A stretch of 23,501 bases of DNA from RGIG1959 sp045651865. Lineage in GTDB: Bacteria; Bacillota; Clostridia; Oscillospirales; Acutalibacteraceae. Below are positions 20,143-23,501 of this stretch, in pieces. The notes under the pieces were generated by a model. It was not told where the DNA came from, made no database searches, and saw only the letters and a list, made by a program, of their open reading frames with translations. The stretch's first letter is position 1. Each line of letters opens with the position of its first letter. The stretch spans positions 1 through 23,501 of the forward strand of contig JAZRTC010000042.1 in NCBI GenBank assembly GCA_045651865.1, in the 5' to 3' direction. The translations under genes were made by a program, and so were the position numbers.

Positions 20143-20976
20143 ATGTATGATGTTGTGATCGTCGGTGGAGGTCCTGCGGGATTTTCCGCTGCTGTAAATC
20201 TGCGCGCCCGCGGGGCGAGCTGTCTGATCATCTCCGGTGATATCACATCCAATCCTCTTGCACGCAGTCAGAAGGTCGACAATTATATCGGTATGGTCGG
20301 TATGACCGGACTTCAGATGTTGCAAAAGATGAAAGAGGATGCGCTTTCGAGCGGCGCGGAATACCGCCATGGTCGCGTACTTTCGATTGCACCTTTCAAG
20401 GAACGGTTTATGGTTGCCGTCGGAAACGATGTGGTTGAAGCACGAAAGGTGATACTGGCAATCGGTATTGCCATTCCGAAACCGCTTGAAGGAGAAACAG
20501 AGCGTATTGGTCGCGGGGTCAGTTATTGTGCCACTTGTGACGGAATGCTGTATCGATCCAAACGGGCGGTTGTCATCGGCGATGCCGACAATCTTGCAGA
20601 AGAGGCAGCGTTGCTTTCGCGCATCGGCGTTCAGGTGACCGTTGTGAATAAAACCCGTCCCGAAGGTCTTTCGAGTGATGTTGCGTTTGTGAAAGACACA
20701 CCGAAAGCGATTGAGGACGGCGATCCGTTTGCATTACGAACAGAGAAGGAATTGATCCCTTGCGATGTGGTTTTTGCACTTCGTAATGCAGGAGTTCCCA
20801 CATCGCTTGTTGATGGTCTTGTGATGGACGGCAAACACATCCTGGTGAATAAGCATTATGAGACGAACATTCCCGGGCTCTACGCTGTCGGTGATTGTGT
20901 AGGAAAGCCTTATCAGGTTGCAACTGCCGTTGCGCAAGGACTGCTTGCGGCGTTTGCTGTAACGGAATCTCTTTGA
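20143..20976 (+). CDS. Thioredoxin-reductase-like flavoprotein lacking a canonical NADPH site
   Basis: The 277-residue protein has an FAD-binding start (VGGGPAGFSAAVNL), the redox-active pair C129 and C132 (YCATCDG) and the C-terminal FAD motif GLYAVGDC, as in TrxB. It is about 30 residues shorter than usual TrxB. Where TrxB has GGGxxAxEEA and HRRxxxR for NADPH, this protein reads VIGDADNLAEEA and VNKTRPEG, and the segment after it is shortened. Established work describes clostridial ferredoxin-dependent flavin thioredoxin reductases (FFTR) that reduce thioredoxin without NADPH and lack these motifs; this gene may be such a form, though that is inference. The ATG at 20143 has AGGAG five bases upstream. 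It ends the cysE-cysS operon and is followed by a strong terminator. Confidence 0.85.
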   Translation: MYDVVIVGGGPAGFSAAVNLRARGASCLIISGDITSNPLARSQKVDNYIGMVGMTGLQMLQKMKEDALSSGAEYRHGRVLSIAPFKERFMVAVGNDVVEARKVILAIGIAIPKPLEGETERIGRGVSYCATCDGMLYRSKRAVVIGDADNLAEEAALLSRIGVQVTVVNKTRPEGLSSDVAFVKDTPKAIEDGDPFALRTEKELIPCDVVFALRNAGVPTSLVDGLVMDGKHILVNKHYETNIPGLYAVGDCVGKPYQVATAVAQGLLAAFAVTESL

Positions 20977-20984
20977 TAAAACAG

Positions 20985-21023
20985 AAAACCCCTTGTTTTC
21001 CGATTCGGAAAACAAGGGGTTTT
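20985..21023. terminator. Bidirectional terminator between the flavoprotein and LRR genes
   Basis: An 18-base arm at 20985-21002 (AAAACCCCTTGTTTTCCG) pairs perfectly with 21006-21023 around a three-base loop. The A and T ends let it work for both convergent genes. Confidence 0.95.
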
Positions 21024-21033
21024 GTTGTGGTGA

Positions 21034-22023
21034 TTACGAGATCAACAGCATCATCCATTCGCGGATGTCGCTTGTAGCGATTTTGCCGTCAAAAACAATA
21101 TCACAACTGAGATAGCGTTCGTGATCACAGTCTTCTGACAAAACAACCGTTTTCATCAGGAGACGGATATCGTCACTTGAGAGAGTGCCATCCTTATTCA
21201 GGTCACCGTCAAGATAATCCAGCGTGGAATCCGGTGAGAAGTAGATTTCACCTTCAATAGCGTAATTATAAGCCGAGGATTTTTGGGCACCATGTATGGT
21301 CACAGCACCGGAGTTTAAAAAGATTGCTGTACCAATTGAAGATACCGAAGGTGGTATGCGGATGTATTCCAGACGCGCGCAATCAGAAAAAGCATAATCA
21401 CCGATTGAACGCAAGCCAACAGGGATATAGCAGCGGGTGATATTGTATTGACCTTCTAAGGCGTTTGCTGAAATAGAGGCGGTGAAGTCCGGAATAGTAA
21501 TAACAGTACCTTCAGGCGCAATTCCGATATAGCGATATAAAACTCTGCCGATAAACAGAAATCCTTTAGGTGCGTTAACGATCCATCTTGTGTTATCGAA
21601 TGCCTGTGAGCCGATAAATTGTAAGTGCGGTGTTGCCTCAACTGTAACAAGCGAGCTGCAGTTGAAGAAAGCTTGTTCCTCGATTGTTGTCACAGAGTCG
21701 GGGAGGATAACAGATTTTAAGCGAATGCAGGATTCAAATGCTTGCTTATGAATGGTTGTGAGCGTTTCCGGGAAGGTTACGGTCTGGAGACGCTTTTTAG
21801 CAAACGCCCGTTCGCCGATTGCTGTAACCGCTCTGCCGTTGAACAACGATGGGATGACAATGTCGGTGTCTGAACCGTTATATTTCGTTACAGATACGGT
21901 ATTATCGCTATTCAGGGAGAATTCAAAATCCTCTACATTTGTTGCAAAGACTGTAAAAGGGATGGATGCAAACATAAGGCATAGCATGGTGAAAAAGGCA
22001 ATTGCTTGTTTTAACCGTTGCAT
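21034..22023 (-). CDS. Secreted BspA-type leucine-rich-repeat protein with C-terminal dockerin
   Basis: The 329-residue protein has a Sec signal peptide (about 1-28, ending VFA), a short beta region, then BspA/LRR_5 repeats (about 55-255). The repeats show the pattern A-F-x-x-C-x-x-L-x-x-V/I-x-(I/F)-P-x-S-(V/L)-x-x-I, for example AFESCIRLKSVILPDSVTTI and AFSDCARLEYIRIPPSVSSI. The last 60 residues look like a type I dockerin: GDLNKDGTLSSDDIRLLMK and CDIVFDGKIATSDIREWM are the two calcium-loop plus helix repeats. Dockerins bind cohesins on scaffoldins, so this protein may be displayed on a cellulosome-like complex. BspA repeats often mediate binding. GGAGG lies six bases before the ATG. It has its own promoter inside the short gap after citrate synthase. 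Confidence 0.9.
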   Translation of the reverse strand: MQRLKQAIAFFTMLCLMFASIPFTVFATNVEDFEFSLNSDNTVSVTKYNGSDTDIVIPSLFNGRAVTAIGERAFAKKRLQTVTFPETLTTIHKQAFESCIRLKSVILPDSVTTIEEQAFFNCSSLVTVEATPHLQFIGSQAFDNTRWIVNAPKGFLFIGRVLYRYIGIAPEGTVITIPDFTASISANALEGQYNITRCYIPVGLRSIGDYAFSDCARLEYIRIPPSVSSIGTAIFLNSGAVTIHGAQKSSAYNYAIEGEIYFSPDSTLDYLDGDLNKDGTLSSDDIRLLMKTVVLSEDCDHERYLSCDIVFDGKIATSDIREWMMLLIS

Positions 22024-22059
22024 AACAAACCTCCGTTAAGAAATTGTACTTCTTTTTTA

Positions 22060-22088
22060 TTTATAACATAAATTAACACATTCGTCAA
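22060..22088 (-). promoter_or_regulatory. Promoter of the LRR-dockerin gene
   Basis: On the minus strand TTGACG (22088-22083) and TATAAA (22065-22060) are 17 bases apart, two bases after the citrate synthase stop. No terminator separates the genes, so read-through is also possible. Confidence 0.75.
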
Positions 22089-22089
22089 G

Positions 22090-23454
22090 TTAACGGTCGG
22101 AAAGATGTGTATACGGATTGCGCTGGCAAACATTTTTGTAAGCGGGACGGATGATTTTACCGGCATTGATGAGTTCTTCGATGCGGTGAGCACTCCAACC
22201 TGCAATACGGGCAATTGCAAAAATGGGTGTATACAACTCAGGCGGAAGATCCAGCATACGATAAACAAAACCGCTGTAAAAATCAATGTTTGCACTGACG
22301 CCTTTGTACATACGGCGCTCTTCGGCAATGATCTTCGGGGCAAGTTTTTCGACAGCAGAATACAGCGCATATTCCTTTTGCATTCCCTTTTCTTCGGAAA
22401 GTTGTTCGACATAGCGGCTGAAAATGGATGCGCGGGGATCGGAGAGAGAGTAGACGGCGTGGCCCATACCGTAGATAAGTCCCGCTTTGTCAAATGCTTC
22501 TTTGTGAAGCAGAGCGCGCAGATACGCGGTGATTTCGTCTTCGTCTGTCCAATCCTTGACTTGTTGCTTCATATCCTCAAACATCTGGACGACCTTAATG
22601 TTGGCGCCGCCGTGCTTGGGGCCTTTAAGCGAGCCGAGTGAAGCTGCGACAACGGAATAGGTGTCCGTTCCCGAAGAGGAAACCACATGCGTAGTGAAGG
22701 TGGAGTTGTTACCGCCACCGTGTTCCGCGTGAAGCACCAGTGCAATGTCCAGAATTTTGGCTTCCAGTGCGGTGTATTGGCTGTCGGGACGCAAAAGATG
22801 AAGGATATTTTCAGCGGTCGACAAATGCGGTTGCGGATGATGAATGACCAGACTTTGTCCGAGCTGATAATGATTATATGCCTGATACGCATATACCGAA
22901 AGGAGCGGGAACAGTGCAATCAGCTGCAAACATTGCCGCATAACATTATCAATGCTGATGTCGTTGGCGTTGTCATCGTAAGCATACAGCGTCAGAACAC
23001 TTCTGGCAAGCGTGTTCATCATATCCTTGCTGGGTGCTTTCAGGATAATATCGCGCACAAAATTTGTTGGAAGAGTGCGATAGCTTGCGAGTGTATTCTG
23101 GAAGCTTTGGAGTTGATCTTTGTTCGGCAGGTGACCGCAAAGAAGAAGATAGGTAATCTCTTCAAATCCCGGATGAGGGTCGGTATCAAAGCCGTTGACA
23201 ATGTCTTCTATATCGATGCCTCGGTAATATAGTTTACCTTTGCACGCGACGGTTTTTCCGTCGACCTCTTTGTTGGAGACGATCTCAGATATTTCGGTAA
23301 GTCCTGTTAACACACCTTTGCCGTTTAAGTCGCGAAGTCCGCGATTGACCTGATATTGCTCGTAAAGCGCATGATCAATTCGGCTGTTTTCAATACAGAC
23401 AGAAGCGAGTTTGCGGACATCGGGGGTAATGTCGGAATAGTTCGGATTGCCCAT
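22090..23454 (-). CDS. gltA: Citrate (Si)-synthase
   Basis: Citrate synthase condenses oxaloacetate and acetyl-CoA to citrate; in an anaerobe it usually feeds 2-oxoglutarate and glutamate synthesis through a partial TCA cycle. The 454-residue protein has the family's KGKLYYRGIDIEDIV segment near 75, the catalytic HAEHGGGNNSTF segment beginning at H242, GMGHAVYSLSDPRA with a second catalytic His near 325, and the Asp-containing NIDFYSGFVY near 390. The N-terminal extension before the core is about 60 residues, as in many clostridial enzymes. Methylcitrate synthase is a related alternative, but no prp genes are nearby. The ATG at 23454 has AAAGGA eight bases upstream. Confidence 0.94.
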   Translation of the reverse strand: MGNPNYSDITPDVRKLASVCIENSRIDHALYEQYQVNRGLRDLNGKGVLTGLTEISEIVSNKEVDGKTVACKGKLYYRGIDIEDIVNGFDTDPHPGFEEITYLLLCGHLPNKDQLQSFQNTLASYRTLPTNFVRDIILKAPSKDMMNTLARSVLTLYAYDDNANDISIDNVMRQCLQLIALFPLLSVYAYQAYNHYQLGQSLVIHHPQPHLSTAENILHLLRPDSQYTALEAKILDIALVLHAEHGGGNNSTFTTHVVSSSGTDTYSVVAASLGSLKGPKHGGANIKVVQMFEDMKQQVKDWTDEDEITAYLRALLHKEAFDKAGLIYGMGHAVYSLSDPRASIFSRYVEQLSEEKGMQKEYALYSAVEKLAPKIIAEERRMYKGVSANIDFYSGFVYRMLDLPPELYTPIFAIARIAGWSAHRIEELINAGKIIRPAYKNVCQRNPYTHLSDR

Positions 23455-23486
23455 ATATGTAAGTTCCTTTCATAATTTAAAATATT

Positions 23487-23492
23487 AGTATA
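23487..23492 (-). promoter_or_regulatory. Possible -10 element of gltA
   Basis: TATACT on the minus strand lies 32 bases before the ATG. The matching -35 would be at or beyond the window end, so this is only half supported. Confidence 0.35.
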
Positions 23493-23501
23493 TTTGTATA
23501 A

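Noticed and set aside
18507..20252. Minus-strand open frame of 581 codons opposite cysE and cysS
   Set aside because: Shadow of the well-supported plus-strand genes; no ribosome site or recognisable domain.

Overview
The window looks like a chromosomal piece of a Gram-positive anaerobe of the Clostridia, most likely an Oscillospiraceae/Ruminococcaceae-type gut or rumen bacterium. The signs are an oxygen-sensitive class III ribonucleotide reductase, many strong AGGAGG-type ribosome binding sites with some GTG starts, a secreted BspA-type leucine-rich-repeat protein ending in a dockerin, a thioredoxin-reductase-like flavoprotein with a degraded NADPH site, and a two-zinc-ribbon protein typical of that group. 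This taxonomic call is inference from gene content; no rRNA is present and no tRNA was recognised.

Layout. (1) 1-1334, minus strand: an ECF sigma factor, a small one-membrane-segment protein likely to be its anti-sigma partner, and the start of a lipoprotein cut by the window edge. (2) 1495-4856, plus: nrdD-nrdG-dut, a deoxynucleotide supply operon behind a consensus promoter carrying three helically phased NrdR-box-like sites and ending in a strong terminator. (3) 8571-4859, minus: a glycan export operon made of a tandem-domain glycosyltransferase, an ABC-2 permease and a Wzt/TagH-type ATPase. (4) 8577-9235, minus: a DUF1292 (YrzB-like) gene with its own promoter, followed directly by a rod-shaped structured RNA that I call a probable 6S RNA, with its terminator. 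(5) 9305-10215, plus: a stretch of about 900 bases with no ordinary gene but with a consensus promoter at one end and a terminator-like hairpin at the other. In it, hairpins alternate with Shine-Dalgarno-led minimal reading frames of two to six codons. This is the most unusual object in the window. (6) 11466-10219, minus: folC. (7) 11579-14175, plus: a small membrane protein, the NAD(P)HX repair enzyme Nnr, and a GerS/LolA-like lipoprotein. (8) 14418-14981: a SigH-like sigma factor. (9) 15110-15385: a zinc-ribbon protein. (10) 15510-20976, plus: recX-rimO-pgsA-cysE-cysS and the flavoprotein, closely packed behind one clear promoter. (11) 23454-21034, minus: citrate synthase and the LRR-dockerin protein.

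Several neighbours fit together functionally. nrdD, nrdG and dut manage dNTP pools. The cysE-cysS-flavoprotein end of the recX operon concerns cysteine and thiols. The glycosyltransferase probably builds or modifies the polymer that the adjacent ABC transporter exports. The minimal-ORF RNA has no coding gene downstream on its strand (folC is convergent), so it appears to be a stand-alone transcript rather than a leader.
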